Notes: generated by a model not told the origin, from the sequence alone. 64,000 nucleotides of DNA from Rhodovulum euryhalinum (GCF_004342445.1 NZ_SLWW01000010.1:1-64000), one strand, 5' to 3'. Counted from the stretch's first letter, positions 1-8,195 are shown. Made by a program: numbers and translations.

Positions 1-27
1 GGCACCATTGACCCCAGCATGAAGTAG
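1..27 (+). pseudogene. C-terminal end of an unidentified ORF running in from the left
   Basis: The first 27 bases read in frame as GTIDPSMK followed by TAG. Because two terminal-type direct repeats follow at once, this could be the end of an insertion-sequence gene such as an IstB-like ATPase. Eight residues are too few to identify a family, so this is an inference from context only. Confidence 0.2.
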
Positions 28-44
28 CAAACATAACGACCGGG

Positions 45-88
45 CGGGTCAGTTCTCGGTGACAACGCCGGGTCAGTTCTCAGTGACA
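45..88. repeat. Two near-identical 20-bp direct repeats, possible IS21-family terminus
   Basis: Positions 45-64 and 69-88 carry the same 20-bp sequence, which begins CGGGTCAGTTCTC, with one mismatch. The two copies are offset by 24 bp. Multiple short direct repeats just outside the last gene are typical of IS21-family ends. The transposase genes would lie left of the window, so the assignment is tentative. Confidence 0.35.
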
Positions 89-98
89 GCCAACAGCC

Positions 99-419
99 AT
101 GAACATTCCCAGCCAGCAAATGACCCCTGACGAACTGACATCGACCCTGTCGCGCCGTTTTGTCGAGCTCTACCTCGATGCCGTCGAGAACGCAGATTTC
201 GCGATCGCGACGCATGCGTGGTTCGACAGCGATGTCGAGAGGCAGTTCGGCCAGGCGCGGGTGTATCTCGACACCGATACAGCCTGGATTTTCGTCGAGC
301 GCGGCGACAGCGGGCGAGCGGAGATCGTCATTTTCGACAGTGATGGCGAGGTATTTCGCCAAGACATCGCCGAATTGCACCCGAAGGCTGCAGCGGAGAT
401 CGAGGCGTTTCTCTCGTAG
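99..419 (+). CDS. Hypothetical protein, 106 aa
   Basis: I do not recognise this protein. It is acidic, has no signal peptide or membrane segment, and is probably a compact cytoplasmic alpha/beta protein. It begins 11 bases after the second terminal-type repeat and ends just before a strong hairpin terminator at 444, so it is probably a single-gene unit. It may be a cargo gene at the edge of the element. The reading frame is supported by length and composition only. Confidence 0.5.
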   Translation: MNIPSQQMTPDELTSTLSRRFVELYLDAVENADFAIATHAWFDSDVERQFGQARVYLDTDTAWIFVERGDSGRAEIVIFDSDGEVFRQDIAELHPKAAAEIEAFLS

Positions 420-443
420 AAATCACCCGATCGCGCGATTATG

Positions 444-469
444 AGCCCCGGCAATTAGCCGGGGCTTTT
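444..469 (+). terminator. Rho-independent terminator
   Basis: AGCCCCGGC and GCCGGGGCT form a perfect 9-bp stem around a 5-base AT-rich loop, and the 3' arm runs into a short T tract. It lies 24 bases after the stop codon at 419. Confidence 0.8.
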
Positions 470-554
470 CGCGAATGTTTCATGTGTGTCACTCCGATTT
501 CCGGACTTCGAAATCGGGACCTAGTTCCCCTCCAGCACAGCTCTGGAGGGGCGA

Positions 555-1187
555 ATGTATATCGACAAGCACGGCTATCCGCGGGTCTCATATCGCGGAA
601 AACCCGAGAAGATCCACCGCCTGATCTGGCGCATGCATCACGGCGCGATCCCGCCCGGGTATGAGATCCATCACAAAAACGAAGACAAGCTCGACTGGCG
701 TATCGAAAACTTGGAGCTGGTCTCCAAAATCGAGCACCGGAAGCGGCATGCTGGAGTGATGCTCAACGACGCCGGGCAGCTCGTGAAGCGGTGCGCACGG
801 TGCGGAAAGATCAAGCCGGTTGATGGAGGGTATTATCGCCACCCGAAAGCTGCTGAGGGCTATGTGCGGCCTTACTGTAAGGAGTGCCATGTCCGCTCGG
901 TTGTCGAGAGCGAGCAGCGTGTCCGAGCCGGAAGCAGGAAACCTCGGATAAAAGCCTGGCGCGACTGGCTCAATGATCTGACCCCGGAACACTTCGACGG
1001 CTCCGTCGGTGACGACCTCGCCCGCGCGATCGCGGCCCAACCCGCCCGCACCCGCCGGATTCTGCGGACGATGTTCGTCGAACAGAAGACGATGCAGGCG
1101 GCCGCGGACGACGTCGGGATCTCCGTCGGACAGGCGAGCCGGATCGTCAATCGCGCCGTGAGCGAGATCGACGAGGCCCTGACATGA
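555..1187 (+). CDS. HNH endonuclease with C-terminal helix-turn-helix
   Basis: Residues about 1-60 match the HNH_3-type phage/homing nuclease fold: IHRLIWRMHHGAIPPGYEIHH, then an N in the KIEN-like segment. A central Cys cluster (CARCGKIK, then CKECH) is probably a zinc ribbon. The C-terminal 40 residues resemble a sigma region 4 or ArpU-type helix-turn-helix (AAADDVGISVGQASRIVNRA). A Shine-Dalgarno-like GGAGGGG lies just before the ATG. The stop overlaps the next start in ATGA, so it is coupled to the sigma-like gene. A role as a homing nuclease or as a transcription regulator is inferred. Confidence 0.72.
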   Translation: MYIDKHGYPRVSYRGKPEKIHRLIWRMHHGAIPPGYEIHHKNEDKLDWRIENLELVSKIEHRKRHAGVMLNDAGQLVKRCARCGKIKPVDGGYYRHPKAAEGYVRPYCKECHVRSVVESEQRVRAGSRKPRIKAWRDWLNDLTPEHFDGSVGDDLARAIAAQPARTRRILRTMFVEQKTMQAAADDVGISVGQASRIVNRAVSEIDEALT

Positions 1188-1927
1188 CGAACGAGGACCT
1201 CATCCGGAAATACAGACAGACCGGCGATCAGGAATACCGGGACCGGCTCGTGCTCGAGAATTTGGGTCTCATCCATTTCCTCGCACGGAAATTCTCCTGG
1301 GCGGGGTTCTCGACGGGCGAGATCGTGTCGATGGGGGCTGAGGGGATCCTCAGGGCCGCCGATGAATTCGACCCGGAGTCTGGAAGGCCGTTTTCGTCAT
1401 ACATGGCCGCCTGCATCCGTCGCGAATTCAGCGTCGCGGCCACGAAAGCGCGGTTCCAGACCTCGATCGGCGCGAGCCAGGTTCCAATCAAGGCGGTCAA
1501 CCAGATCCCGAAGCGCGCGGCCGGAAATATCGCCAACGGGATGACCGAGGACGAGGCGTTTGCCGAGGCGTCCAGCTACTACGGGATCTCGGCCGGGACC
1601 GCCAAGGATATCCTACAGCAGGTATCAGCCGGCTATGTCGATGTCCATGATATCGAGATGGCTTGTGATCCTGGAATGAACGACCAGGATCGCACCAGGG
1701 CCGTGCTGCTGTCGGCGTTCGATGTCCTGAACGATCGCGAGCGGGATATCGTTGCGCGGCGGATTCTGGCGGTCGATGGCGAGACGCTGGAGGAGATCGC
1801 GCGGGACTACGGCGTTTCGCTCGAGCGGATCCGCCAGATCCAGCGCGAGGCACTGGGAAAGATGGAGACTGAACTCCGCCGGCGCGGATTGCGGTTCGAC
1901 GATTTCGCGCTTGTGGGTGCGGCGTGA
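1184..1927 (+). CDS. Sigma-70-like RNA polymerase sigma factor, phage/mobile type
   Basis: At 247 aa, this carries a sigma region 2 near residues 25-85 (ENLGLIHFLARKF, then GAEGILRAADEFDP) and a region 4 helix-turn-helix near residues 185-225 (LNDRERDIVARRI, then EEIARDYGVSLERIRQIQ). No region 1.1 is present, so it is an alternative sigma factor. It would redirect host RNA polymerase to element promoters. It is translationally coupled to the HNH-HTH gene. The target promoters are not identifiable here. Confidence 0.82.
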   Translation: MTNEDLIRKYRQTGDQEYRDRLVLENLGLIHFLARKFSWAGFSTGEIVSMGAEGILRAADEFDPESGRPFSSYMAACIRREFSVAATKARFQTSIGASQVPIKAVNQIPKRAAGNIANGMTEDEAFAEASSYYGISAGTAKDILQQVSAGYVDVHDIEMACDPGMNDQDRTRAVLLSAFDVLNDRERDIVARRILAVDGETLEEIARDYGVSLERIRQIQREALGKMETELRRRGLRFDDFALVGAA

Positions 1928-2374
1928 TCACATGTATCCGTTAGCTTCGAGCCATGGCCGCGGGTCTTCCGCATCTGCGAACGCCTCTCGAAACCGGGCC
2001 CGCTCCTCCGGCGTCGGGTCCGCCCACACCTCGGCTGGGAAATGCCGCTCCACGAGCTCGAACATGTGCTCCGGCGATGTCGGGAAGAAGTAAGGCACTC
2101 CGGCAAGCCACCATTGCCTGGCCATGCGGAGCTGGCTTTCCTCTGGTCGCCCTCGCTTAGTCTTCGCCTCGAGCGCCGCCAGCCGTCCCCTGAGAAGGAG
2201 GACCTGGTCCGGCCATCCCTCGGGTGCGTATCGCATCAGGTGCGCTGACCCGGGCGGCGTGCCAAGGCCGGGGTTGATCCGGTAGACCATGCCGACCGGA
2301 TGCCATCGCCGTTTCGCCGCCAGTCCGATCTGCTTCATGAGCGGCGTTTCAGGATTCTGCCCGCGCCTGCTCAT
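1928..2374 (-). CDS. VRR-NUC domain nuclease
   Basis: This 148-aa protein shows the VRR-NUC (PD-(D/E)XK) pattern: GWPDQVLL, then LEAKTKRGRPEESQ, giving the D, E and K catalytic residues. A basic RRWHP segment lies near the N-terminus. The family includes stand-alone phage nucleases and the FAN1 nuclease domain. Its ATG overlaps the stop of the helicase gene (ATGA), so nuclease and helicase are made from one transcript and may act together in phage-type replication or junction processing. Confidence 0.78.
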   Translation of the reverse strand: MSRRGQNPETPLMKQIGLAAKRRWHPVGMVYRINPGLGTPPGSAHLMRYAPEGWPDQVLLLRGRLAALEAKTKRGRPEESQLRMARQWWLAGVPYFFPTSPEHMFELVERHFPAEVWADPTPEERARFREAFADAEDPRPWLEANGYM

Positions 2375-3831
2375 ACTGCAGCCTCGATGTCCGCCAGTGT
2401 TTCGTCGGCGACCTTCCGGTGGCCGTTGGCAGCGAGGTCGGCATGAATGGCCTCGGCTTCTTCTGTGCGGCCCTCCTCCACGGCTTTCCGCATGCGAGCC
2501 GCGAGGATCTTCGATGCGCTGGCCCTCGCTGAGTGGATGTTCCTCGTGCCCGGCCGTTTCGCGATCTCCGCCGCCAACGCCTTGAATGTCTTTGCCTTGC
2601 CCTGGGCCCGGCGTGCAGCGGCTGCGGCAGCCTGGCGCGCCGCCTCGATGTCAGCCGCCTCTTGCTCCCGAAGCTGGATTGCCTTCCGCTTCGAGATCCG
2701 CCGATCCTGACCATTCTCATGCCCGCATTCTGGACAGAATGTGGCAGCTCCCTCCCATGCGAAATTGCAGCAGCTGCAGACCCGCACGGAAAGCCGCTCG
2801 CCCTCTTCTGTCTGTCTTTCATCGTCGACCTGGTCGCCGTTTCGCCAGTCGCGATCTTCTGTCAGCGTGCCGTTCCGGAGGGTGTTTCCGGCGTGATCGA
2901 ATACCCAGCCGCAGACCTTTTCTTCGGCGAGCCTGGCCACCCTGCCAAGCTGTTGCACCCAGAGGTGGGGTTGCCGGGTCGGGCGTAGGGAAATGATGGC
3001 GTGCAGTGCCGGGACGTTGAAGCCGGCGCTCACTCGGTCGACAGAGATCAGAAGACCGCCGGACTTCAGCAATGCGATCTTCCTGGCGGTCTCGTCCTCA
3101 TCGTCCTCGCTTGTCAGCGTCTCGCATTCGATCCCCGCGGCCTGGAACTCCTCCTGGACCGCCTTCGCGTGCTTGATATTGACGGTGAAGACGAGGGTTG
3201 GTCTCCCGACGCAATGTTGCCGATAGCTCTCGATTGCATCGCCGCAGATGTCGCTGCGCTCCATCGCATCGACGAGCTCGTCCTCGTCGAAATCACTGCC
3301 GACGGTCCGGATTCTCGAGAAGTCGATCGTCTCCGGGCAGAAATACTTCAGTGGAGACAGGAAGCCGTGATCCGTGAGCCAGCGCGCGCTCTTCGCCTGA
3401 ACATGCGCGTCAAAAACTTCAAACAGGGCCGCCTTCGGTGTGCCCGTGAATCCGATGACCAGCGCATTCTCGAAGACCTCGAAGACGCTCCGATATTGTC
3501 CTGCCGCCCCGCCCATATGCAGCTCGTCGATCAGGATTACCGCCGGCTTGTCGATGATGTCGAGCCGGTTCACGGCTGACTGCACCGTCATGATCTTGAT
3601 CAGGTCGCTCTCACCGATCTCGTCGCGCAGCATCTCGATGACAGATGTCCTGTTGGAAAGGATCAGGACCCGCTTTCCGACCGAGACGTAGGCCATCGCG
3701 ACCAGCAGCATGATGATCGTCTTTCCGTAGCCTACGGAAGCCTCGAAGATGATCCTGCGAGCACCGGAACGGGCGGCGATCCGAAGGGCAGACAGATCTT
3801 CGGACTGATATTGCCTGGGCGTGATCCTCAT
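2371..3831 (-). CDS. Superfamily II DEAD/DEAH-type helicase
   Basis: A 486-aa SF2 helicase. Motif I is EASVGYGKT, motif II is IDELHMGG (DELH), motif III is FTGTP, and motif VI is QQLGRVAR. A Cys-rich ribbon (CSCCNFAWEG, then CPECGHENG) and a basic, Ala-rich helical tail follow. I chose the start at 3831 because a GAGG motif lies about 8 bases upstream and the protein then begins MRITPRQYQ, as is usual for this family; an in-frame start at 3879 lacks a ribosome site. It is coupled to the downstream VRR-NUC gene. Role: ATP-dependent duplex unwinding, probably in element replication. Confidence 0.82.
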   Translation of the reverse strand: MRITPRQYQSEDLSALRIAARSGARRIIFEASVGYGKTIIMLLVAMAYVSVGKRVLILSNRTSVIEMLRDEIGESDLIKIMTVQSAVNRLDIIDKPAVILIDELHMGGAAGQYRSVFEVFENALVIGFTGTPKAALFEVFDAHVQAKSARWLTDHGFLSPLKYFCPETIDFSRIRTVGSDFDEDELVDAMERSDICGDAIESYRQHCVGRPTLVFTVNIKHAKAVQEEFQAAGIECETLTSEDDEDETARKIALLKSGGLLISVDRVSAGFNVPALHAIISLRPTRQPHLWVQQLGRVARLAEEKVCGWVFDHAGNTLRNGTLTEDRDWRNGDQVDDERQTEEGERLSVRVCSCCNFAWEGAATFCPECGHENGQDRRISKRKAIQLREQEAADIEAARQAAAAAARRAQGKAKTFKALAAEIAKRPGTRNIHSARASASKILAARMRKAVEEGRTEEAEAIHADLAANGHRKVADETLADIEAAV

Positions 3832-3920
3832 ACTCGAAACCTCGCCCGCCACCCGCCGCTCGTTGCGCAAAACCTGCATTCGGGGCGGATATAGATGGGT
3901 GGGGTTCGGATCCTGCGGAC

Positions 3921-5030
3921 TCAGCCTCGCGTGCGCTCATGCCCTCCGATCCGACCGAGTCCGGACCGCGCTTTTTCGACGAGATCCGACGCGCGCCGAA
4001 CGAGCGGATGATCGAGCATTCCGACGGCGCGAGCGGCATCGCGGACCGCGTCCGAAAGCTCGAAAAAACCGTGGACGGCTTTCACAAGCATGCGTTCTCG
4101 GCGACTGACTTCAGCTTCCCTTTTCGCGAGCTCCGCCGCCCGGGCCCGCTGCTCTTCACGCACGCGCCGGGCCTCCGCCGCGGCGGCCATGCGAGCGGCT
4201 CTGGCCTCGTCTTCCAAGCGGCGGGCACGATCCTCCGCAGCCTGGGCGGCCTGCCGCTTCTCGTCCAGCTTCACGGCCTCTTCCTGACGCCACACGTGGC
4301 ACGGAATATTGTCGCGCGGCAGCTCTGCCTCGCGCTCATTTTCGAGCGCCTCGCGTCGCCGCGCGGCTCGCCTTTCACCGCGGACCAGACCGGCGGGTGC
4401 GAAGTATTGCGCCACCAAGTCCTGACCCTTTTCATAGCTCGCAAGGACCGGAATTGACCCAGGGACAAGCATGCGCTGCCGCCCGGCGTTTTTCGTGCTC
4501 TTCTCCACCCATGGGGCGGCAACGGCATGGATGTGATAGGCCTCCTCATCCCGATCCACCCATGCGGCGACGACGGTTCCTCGATACTCTTTTTTCAGAA
4601 ATTGCACCGCGCATTTCTCGAAGACGCGCTCACGTTCTGCGTCGCCGAAGCCGGTCATTTCGTCCTGAAAAAAACGCTTGTTCGCGGTGAGAACAATCTC
4701 CCTAAGTGGGCCTTCTGACCGGTCCGATTTCCACGGATCCTTTGGCCCGGCGCGGCGGATTTTCTCCGCCTCTTTCTTCCGCTTCCGGACCCACCGCCGC
4801 GCGTGATAAGCATACCGAAAATTCAGCTCTCGCGCTCGGTCGATTTCTTTAGCGAGCTGCTCTTTCCATCCCTCGTCGCCGATCAGGAATTCGTTGAGCT
4901 GGGTCCTGTGCTTCGCGATATGCGAGAGGTCTCCACCTTCCCTTTTTCGGTGCATTTCGATGCGCCCGAGTTCAGCAGACCAGATCTCTTCGACGCGATA
5001 GACAACCGGGTGCTTTTCCTGTTCAGTCAT
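3921..5030 (-). CDS. MobV/Pre-like relaxase with coiled-coil tail
   Basis: The N-terminal half resembles MobV plasmid recombination/mobilization proteins: a basic HRKREGGDLSHIAKHR segment and the motif WVDRDEEAYHIHAVAAP, comparable to the family's HxDExxxHxH metal-binding motif. The first His of that motif appears to be absent. The C-terminal 150 residues are a highly charged Ala/Arg/Glu coiled coil, as in MobV proteins. The ATG at 5030 follows GGAGG by 8 bases; upstream in-frame starts extend into non-coding sequence. It would nick oriT and lead DNA transfer. The family assignment is by motif reading and is moderately certain. Confidence 0.55.
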   Translation of the reverse strand: MTEQEKHPVVYRVEEIWSAELGRIEMHRKREGGDLSHIAKHRTQLNEFLIGDEGWKEQLAKEIDRARELNFRYAYHARRWVRKRKKEAEKIRRAGPKDPWKSDRSEGPLREIVLTANKRFFQDEMTGFGDAERERVFEKCAVQFLKKEYRGTVVAAWVDRDEEAYHIHAVAAPWVEKSTKNAGRQRMLVPGSIPVLASYEKGQDLVAQYFAPAGLVRGERRAARRREALENEREAELPRDNIPCHVWRQEEAVKLDEKRQAAQAAEDRARRLEDEARAARMAAAAEARRVREEQRARAAELAKREAEVSRRERMLVKAVHGFFELSDAVRDAARAVGMLDHPLVRRASDLVEKARSGLGRIGGHERTRG

Positions 5031-5497
5031 GTGGTGCCTCCATTTCCTTGGAAATGTGGCCCCAATCCTGGCTTCGCAGGTTGAACACTCACTAAGGTGC
5101 CTGCACTTCGCCCGCCTGCGGCGGGCTCGTTCAGGACACCCCGTTCGCCAGGATAAGGGAGGGGCTATCGCGCCGCCTCCCTTCCTGGACCAATCCCACC
5201 ACTCGCCGGGAAGATCTCTTGCGACCTCCCCAGCACCCCACCACGCGCCTCCCGGCGGGCATAGGGGCGTGTGCCTGCCCCTATGAACCCTGCACCATGG
5301 GGAGCATCGCCGCTCCCCCTGGACCCCCATGCGCCCTGCGGGGCCTCCGGATCGAAGAAAGTTTCACTTCCAATCAATGTCTTAGCTTCTGTCGGGCAAG
5401 AAAGTTCCCGGAATCCGCTCACGATCTTGGCGCCACGTTGCAACTCCCCTCCCACGCCGACTGCGGCGGCTCAACACACAGTCCAAGGAGTTCCCGA
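5031..5497. other. Intergenic region upstream of the relaxase, candidate oriT and promoters
   Basis: This stretch has no convincing gene. It holds the ribosome site of the relaxase, a GC hairpin at 5110-5126 (GCCCGC/GCGGGC) and a clean stem-loop at 5261-5284 (ATAGGGGC/GCCCCTAT). MobV-type relaxases usually act at hairpins just upstream of their own gene, so this is where oriT would be expected. The divergent genes at 3921 and 5498 must also have their promoters here. Confidence 0.4.
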
Positions 5498-5842
5498 ATG
5501 ACCGAGTCCAAACCCAACGGCTACTACCTCCGCTTCGTCGATGGAGAGGGTTACGAGCTCTTCTTCCGGAAGAACGGCGAGGAGTATTTTATCTACACGA
5601 GGCCGTGCATCTGCTGCGGCCACATGGTGATCGGTGCGACTGAAAACGGCAGCCAGGTGATCAGCGATGACACGCCCGCTCTTGACGCGAACGATCCTGA
5701 ACACTCCCTGTGCGCGATCCACCATATCGTCTCGGAATACCGTCCGCCGAGCTTCGCAGACGATGCAGATATCAGGTTCCTCGCAGAGCGAATTCTCGCC
5801 GAGGCACGTCGGCTGAAATGCCGCGAATTCTGCGCCGCATAG
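5498..5842 (+). CDS. Hypothetical protein with Cys motif, 114 aa
   Basis: I do not recognise this protein. The start at 5498 is supported by AAGGAG 8 bases upstream. The N-terminal half is rich in aromatic beta-strand residues (YYLRFVDGEGYELFF), followed by CICCGHMV, which could bind a metal. It has no signal peptide. Its neighbours suggest a small accessory protein of the element. Confidence 0.55.
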   Translation: MTESKPNGYYLRFVDGEGYELFFRKNGEEYFIYTRPCICCGHMVIGATENGSQVISDDTPALDANDPEHSLCAIHHIVSEYRPPSFADDADIRFLAERILAEARRLKCREFCAA

Positions 5843-5915
5843 AAAAATTCGCCAGGCGTTTTGGATGACCCTACGCAGTCCCTAGTATCCTCTTAGAAGA
5901 CTGGAGGAGGTCCTT

Positions 5916-6137
5916 ATGAAACGGCGCATGACAGGACTGAAGGAGGCACTCGAGCTCGCCGAGCATGCACCCGAAAATCGGGACTATCGAGATCTGCTGC
6001 TCGCGGTCATCGACCGGGCTGCAGCGTTCTCCGAACTCGAACTGAGGCTGCTTCAGTTTCTCGAGGCGGCCACGAAATACACCGCCGCTGAGGCAGCTCA
6101 GCGGCTCGTCGAAATCCGAGCAGGAATCAACCAATGA
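5916..6137 (+). CDS. Hypothetical helical protein, 73 aa
   Basis: A short, almost entirely helical, acidic protein with no recognisable domain. AGGAGG about 7 bases before the ATG supports the start. Its stop overlaps the next ATG in ATGA, so it is the first gene of the exonuclease operon. Small genes in this position in phages often encode modulators of the exonuclease, but nothing in the sequence shows that here. Confidence 0.55.
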   Translation: MKRRMTGLKEALELAEHAPENRDYRDLLLAVIDRAAAFSELELRLLQFLEAATKYTAAEAAQRLVEIRAGINQ

Positions 6138-7141
6138 CAGAATGGAGCGACATGAAGCCCGGCGTCTATGCCGGCATCTCGAATTCGGCGTATCACGCTG
6201 GCCCCGGGATCTCGAAATCTGGCCTTGATCTGATCCGGAAATCGCCAGCGCATTACCAGCATTCGCGGACAGCGGAGCGGCGCGAACCGACACCGGACCA
6301 ACGGCTCGGCACACTCGCGCACGCACTCATTCTCGAGCCGGAAAGCTTCTGGGACTGCTACGCGCAGCCCTTCGTCGCGCCGGAGAACGCGCTCGCGACG
6401 ACGGACGACATGAAAGCCCGCTTGCGTGAGCTTGGAGAGAAAATTTCCGGTTCGAAAGGGGAGCTGACGGAGCGTCTCCGCGCCGCAGACCCGTCCGCCG
6501 TTTTTCTCGACGACGCGCGCGCGGAATACGCCGCCGAGGTCGGCGAGCAGGAGATCGTGACGGCTGACGAGATCGCGAAAGTCGAAGCCATGCGCGGCGC
6601 GTTCTTCGCGAACGAGTCCGCCGGAAAGCTCTTCGCGCCCGGCGCCGGTGTCGCGGAACTGAGCTGCTACTGGGTCGACGAAGAGACCGGCGTCCTGTGT
6701 CGGTGCCGCCCAGACTTTTGGCGCTTCAACGGCGTCATCGCGGACCTCAAGACGTGCCGCGACGCCTCTTTCGACGGCTTCCAGAAAAGCATCTGGGATT
6801 GGCGCTACCATGTCCAAGCCGCCTTCTACCTCGACGGAATTCGCGAGGCTATCCGGCAGGGTGGATTTCACGGCGTCGAGGAGTTGCCAGAGCCCGCGCA
6901 TTTCGTGTTCGGCGCCCTCGAGAAGGTCGAGCCCTACGCTTCCGCGACATACCTCGCGGTTCCGGAAATGCTCGAGATCGGCCGCCGCGAATACCGCAAA
7001 GACCTCCGCACCTACGCGGACTGCCTCTCGTCCGACAAGTGGCCCGGCTACGGCGACAAGATCCAACCCATCAGCCTGCCGGAGTGGGTTCTCCGGCGCG
7101 AGGCATACGCAACCGAGGAACAAGGAGTCTTCATCTCATGA
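6134..7141 (+). CDS. RecE-like PD-(D/E)XK exonuclease
   Basis: This 335-aa protein matches the phage RecE/DUF3799 exonuclease type. It opens with YAGISNSAYHAGPGISKSGLDLIRKSPAHY and LGTLAHALILEP. Its nuclease core is RCRPDFWRFNGVIADLKTC, giving the D and D-x-K residues, followed by WDWRYHVQAAFYLDG. A SAP/HeH-like insert (KARLRELGEKISGSKGELTERLRA region, about residues 95-120) probably binds DNA. It would resect double-stranded ends for recombination. ATGA overlaps couple it to the genes on both sides. Confidence 0.82.
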   Translation: MTEWSDMKPGVYAGISNSAYHAGPGISKSGLDLIRKSPAHYQHSRTAERREPTPDQRLGTLAHALILEPESFWDCYAQPFVAPENALATTDDMKARLRELGEKISGSKGELTERLRAADPSAVFLDDARAEYAAEVGEQEIVTADEIAKVEAMRGAFFANESAGKLFAPGAGVAELSCYWVDEETGVLCRCRPDFWRFNGVIADLKTCRDASFDGFQKSIWDWRYHVQAAFYLDGIREAIRQGGFHGVEELPEPAHFVFGALEKVEPYASATYLAVPEMLEIGRREYRKDLRTYADCLSSDKWPGYGDKIQPISLPEWVLRREAYATEEQGVFIS

Positions 7142-7767
7142 ACATCGACATCACGGCCGCGATCCGGCCGAAATCCGACCAGCTCAACGCGGATGACCTG
7201 CTGACGGGCCCGCGGACGATCCGGATCCGGGACGTCCAAGTCGTCTCCGGCGAGCAGCCCGTCTCCGTCTTTTTCGACGGCGACGAGGGGCGGCCGTGGA
7301 AGCCCGCGAAATCGGCGTTGCGCGTGCTCGCGGCTGTGTGGGGGCCTGACGCGTCTCGCTGGGTCGGCATGCACTGCACCATCTACAATGACGAGACGGT
7401 CACGTGGGCTGGCGTCGCCGTCGGCGGGATCCGGGTCAGCGCGATGGAGGGGCTTTCTCAGCCGCGGACGCTCATGCTGACGAAGACGCGCGGGCGGAAA
7501 GCGGGGGTCACGATCCAGCCGCTCGTTGTCTCGAAATCCGGAGCGTCGGACAGGTGGAGGGAGCGGCTGTTCGCGGTCGCGGAAAGCTCCGACGCTCCGA
7601 CGGTCGATGAAGCGTGGAGCAAGGTCCCCGAAGCGGTGAAGTCCGAGCTCGGCGACGGTCTCTATGACCAGCTCGTCGCGCTCGAAACCGCCGCGCGCGA
7701 GCACCGCGAGAACGACCCGAACGCAGCGGTCGAGGCGCTCAACAACGAGATCGGGGGTGAGGCATGA
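7138..7767 (+). CDS. Conserved phage-type protein downstream of the exonuclease, 209 aa
   Basis: Its N-terminal 120 residues are beta-rich (IRIRDVQVVSGEQPVSVFF, then CTIYNDETVTWAGVAVGGIRVSAM), compatible with an OB-like fold, and its C-terminal third is helical. Proteins in this position beside RecE-type exonucleases are often single-strand annealing or binding partners; that role is inferred from position, not from a recognised motif. The ATG overlaps the exonuclease stop and its own stop overlaps the next gene. Confidence 0.6.
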   Translation: MNIDITAAIRPKSDQLNADDLLTGPRTIRIRDVQVVSGEQPVSVFFDGDEGRPWKPAKSALRVLAAVWGPDASRWVGMHCTIYNDETVTWAGVAVGGIRVSAMEGLSQPRTLMLTKTRGRKAGVTIQPLVVSKSGASDRWRERLFAVAESSDAPTVDEAWSKVPEAVKSELGDGLYDQLVALETAAREHRENDPNAAVEALNNEIGGEA

Positions 7768-7970
7768 GCAGCATGTCTCTTGCGTCCGCGCGGTCGCTCA
7801 GGGACCGCCTCGCCGCGCCGCATGACATCCGGCCGTCCCGGCAGACCTGGCGCGAGATCTCTGGTGAGAGCGGGGGCCTGATCATCCTGCCCCCGCTCAC
7901 CCCGGAACAACGCGCCGACCTTCGCCGCAGAGCGAAGTTGTGGAAGCCGAAGGAGAAGGAGGGGCGCTAG
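7764..7970 (+). CDS. Hypothetical basic protein, 68 aa
   Basis: The last gene of the exonuclease operon, joined by an ATGA overlap. The C-terminus is strongly basic (RADLRRRAKLWKPKEKEGR). I recognise no domain. A hairpin with a T-rich tail follows at 8009. Confidence 0.5.
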   Translation: MSSMSLASARSLRDRLAAPHDIRPSRQTWREISGESGGLIILPPLTPEQRADLRRRAKLWKPKEKEGR

Positions 7971-8008
7971 CCCCAGCCCCTTACGGAAAATGTTGAAATA
8001 ATTGCTTC

Positions 8009-8040
8009 TGTTGGCCGTTCTGTGGCCAACATTTCCTTTC
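8009..8040 (+). terminator. Likely terminator after the exonuclease operon
   Basis: TGTTGGCC and GGCCAACA form a perfect 8-bp stem with a 7-base loop, followed by a T-rich tract. It lies between the end of the operon at 7970 and mqsR. It could instead be an operator for the toxin-antitoxin operon. Confidence 0.5.
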
Positions 8041-8112
8041 AAACAAGACGCTTGATGCACTCTCGGAGGGAGAGATCGGGTGAGTTTCGTCTCGAAAATA
8101 TCTTCGACAGCG

Positions 8113-8157
8113 GCGAGGTTACCGCCTCGCAAGCCGGTCAATGCCTCGGCGGAGGCA
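8113..8157 (+). promoter_or_regulatory. Two inverted repeats upstream of mqsR, candidate MqsA operators
   Basis: GCGAGG-6-CCTCGC (8113-8130) and TGCCTC-4-GAGGCA (8142-8157) are perfect inverted repeats sharing a CCTC/GAGG core, 39 bases before the toxin start. E. coli MqsA binds AACCT/AGGTT palindromes in the equivalent position, so these are natural operator candidates. The half-sites differ, as expected for a diverged antitoxin. Confidence 0.45.
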
Positions 8158-8195
8158 GTGGACCACTTGCAAATACACCACTATGGTGCTATGTG

